7,553 nt of DNA, taken from an uncultured Eubacterium sp. GTDB taxonomy: Bacteria > Bacillota > Clostridia > Lachnospirales > Lachnospiraceae. A program made the position numbers and the translations under genes. The stretch is from NCBI GenBank assembly GCA_905236225.1, contig CAJOPM010000126.1, positions 1 through 7,553 on the forward strand. The letters run 5' to 3'. The notes beneath the pieces were generated by a model. It ran no database searches and had not been told where the DNA came from. It saw nothing but the letters and a program-made list of their open reading frames with translations. Shown piece after piece: positions 6,366-7,553 of the stretch. How positions within the stretch are numbered: the stretch's first letter is position 1; each line of letters starts with the position of its first letter.

Positions 6366-7539
6366 GATTTCCTTTTTTATAATGAGTGGGACTTTGTCCA
6401 TATGTTTGTTTGAAGGCATCTGTAAATGTACGCGGGTTTTTGTATCCGACTGCTTCGGAAATCTTGTAGAGGTTTAAATCTGTATTAAGAACCAGGTCAA
6501 GGGCGTGTTCCATTCGAACCCCCCTTACGTAATCTTTATAATTGATTCCTACTTCGTTTTTAAACATATGGCTAAAGTAGTTAGTCGAAACGCAGGCCAC
6601 CTTTGATAGTTTTGCTATAGACAAATCATCCATAAAATTTTCGTTAATATATGTCTTGACTTTTTCAACGATTGCTTTGCTTCCGGTTCGCTCGAGTCTG
6701 AAAATATCCGGAAGAAAACGGGCATAATAAGAATGAACATACCCCTTTAATTCCTCAAATGTTTTGCAGTTAAGAACTTTTTCCTGCAGGGCATCCTGAA
6801 TATAATAAAAATCCCCCTCTAAAAGTTTGTATTTTTGCAGTCTTGAAGTAAGTGAACCTGTCATATTCATTGTTCGCATACATGCAGCAAGATGGTTGCC
6901 GTAATGAATTTTCCCAATAATATCGACTAAGTCATCGATTCTTTCAAGAGCATGCTCGTTGCGGGTAATAATTGCATTAAAAGCCTTTTCAAAATATGAA
7001 TCATAATCATCTTGAGATAATAAATAAGACCCTTTTATATTCTTAAAATCAATAAGTTTTTGAGGATGAAAAAAATAAAGATGATAGGCATATTTAGAGG
7101 TGGTATATGAGTTGTGCAGCTGCTTGGCATCTGTTGCTATAAGCCCTATTCCGGTGCAAACATTAAGCTTATATTTTGCTTCAAGATTGCTGCTAAAAGG
7201 AATAATAATCTCATCTATAAAAGTATCTGCTTTATCTTTGCAAAATACAGCCAGAACCGATATTAATAAAGGGGAATATTCTAATAACCATCCACGGTTT
7301 AAGTCGCAAAAATTTAATGAAATATCATTATACATTTTGAATAGATTTTGCATGTAGGAAAAATATTCTTCATTCCTTGGGGTATCGAAAGCGTCGATAA
7401 AATCACCAAAAGAAATTCCAACGGCAAACTCTTTATTAAAATCAATGGATTCTGAAAGCAAATTCAGGTCTTTGGTAGTGCTTGCATTTTTATCAAAAAT
7501 CGAAAATATATTGGTATTAAAGTCTATGTTCTTGCTCAT
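6340..7539 (-). CDS. AraC/YesN-family transcriptional regulator
   Basis: A 399-residue DNA-binding regulator. The C-terminal AraC domain (about 288-389) has the two helix-turn-helix units: first LSIAKLSKVACVSTNYFSHMFK (306-327), second ISEAVGYKNPRTFTDAFKQTYG (360-381), ending in the family's QSPTHYKK (382-389). The N-terminal 280 residues have no receiver domain and no membrane segment. They include TGIGL (129-133) and SYTTSKYAY (144-152), resembling the degenerate GGDEF-like middle domain found in many YesN-type regulators. The signal it senses is unknown. The ATG at 7539 (minus strand) is preceded by GAGGT-type ribosome binding sequence at 7544-7548, 5 nt away. The promoter lies beyond the window. 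It converges on the chemoreceptor gene, so regulation of that gene is not implied. The last six codons lie inside the shared terminator hairpin. Confidence 0.9.
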   Translation of the reverse strand: MSKNIDFNTNIFSIFDKNASTTKDLNLLSESIDFNKEFAVGISFGDFIDAFDTPRNEEYFSYMQNLFKMYNDISLNFCDLNRGWLLEYSPLLISVLAVFCKDKADTFIDEIIIPFSSNLEAKYKLNVCTGIGLIATDAKQLHNSYTTSKYAYHLYFFHPQKLIDFKNIKGSYLLSQDDYDSYFEKAFNAIITRNEHALERIDDLVDIIGKIHYGNHLAACMRTMNMTGSLTSRLQKYKLLEGDFYYIQDALQEKVLNCKTFEELKGYVHSYYARFLPDIFRLERTGSKAIVEKVKTYINENFMDDLSIAKLSKVACVSTNYFSHMFKNEVGINYKDYVRGVRMEHALDLVLNTDLNLYKISEAVGYKNPRTFTDAFKQTYGQSPTHYKKGNQKNNSPGI

Positions 7540-7553
7540 AACAACCTCGCTAC

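Overview
The window looks like ordinary chromosome from a low-to-moderate GC Firmicute of class Clostridia, most likely Lachnospiraceae (Butyrivibrio/Pseudobutyrivibrio-like). This is an inference from the strong AGGAGG ribosome binding sites, the AT-rich spacers with sigma-A type promoters, the ferredoxin-linked 2-oxoacid oxidoreductase, and the protein families. I see no phage, transposase, CRISPR, tRNA or rRNA.

Layout: (1) Positions 1-377 hold no gene. They contain a highly palindromic element (29-162, perfect 15-bp inverted repeat at the ends, two internal hairpins) and two candidate promoters. (2) Positions 378-3799 are a five-gene plus-strand operon. It encodes a P-loop ATPase of unknown role, then the delta (2x[4Fe-4S] ferredoxin), alpha (VorB/KorA), beta (thiamine diphosphate) and gamma subunits of a four-subunit 2-oxoacid:ferredoxin oxidoreductase. 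The operon closes with a textbook rho-independent terminator (3836-3866). (3) Positions 3867-4246 hold no gene, but carry two small hairpins and two good tandem promoters. (4) Positions 4247-6307 encode a two-membrane-segment methyl-accepting chemotaxis protein. (5) Positions 6340-7539, on the minus strand, encode an AraC/YesN-type regulator convergent with the chemoreceptor. The two genes share a terminator hairpin that also encodes the last codons of the regulator.

How the genes work together: delta, alpha, beta and gamma together make one complete enzyme that oxidatively decarboxylates a 2-oxoacid to an acyl-CoA and reduces ferredoxin, or runs in reverse to carboxylate an acyl-CoA. Branched-chain oxoacids are the likeliest substrates by annotation habit, but 2-oxoglutarate or an aryl oxoacid cannot be excluded from sequence. 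The ATPase shares the transcript and may serve the enzyme, but its function is unknown. The chemoreceptor and AraC regulator appear to be separate units.

I do not see convincing evidence of a new multi-gene system. The items most worth a second look are the ATPase tied to the oxidoreductase and the palindromic element at the left edge.
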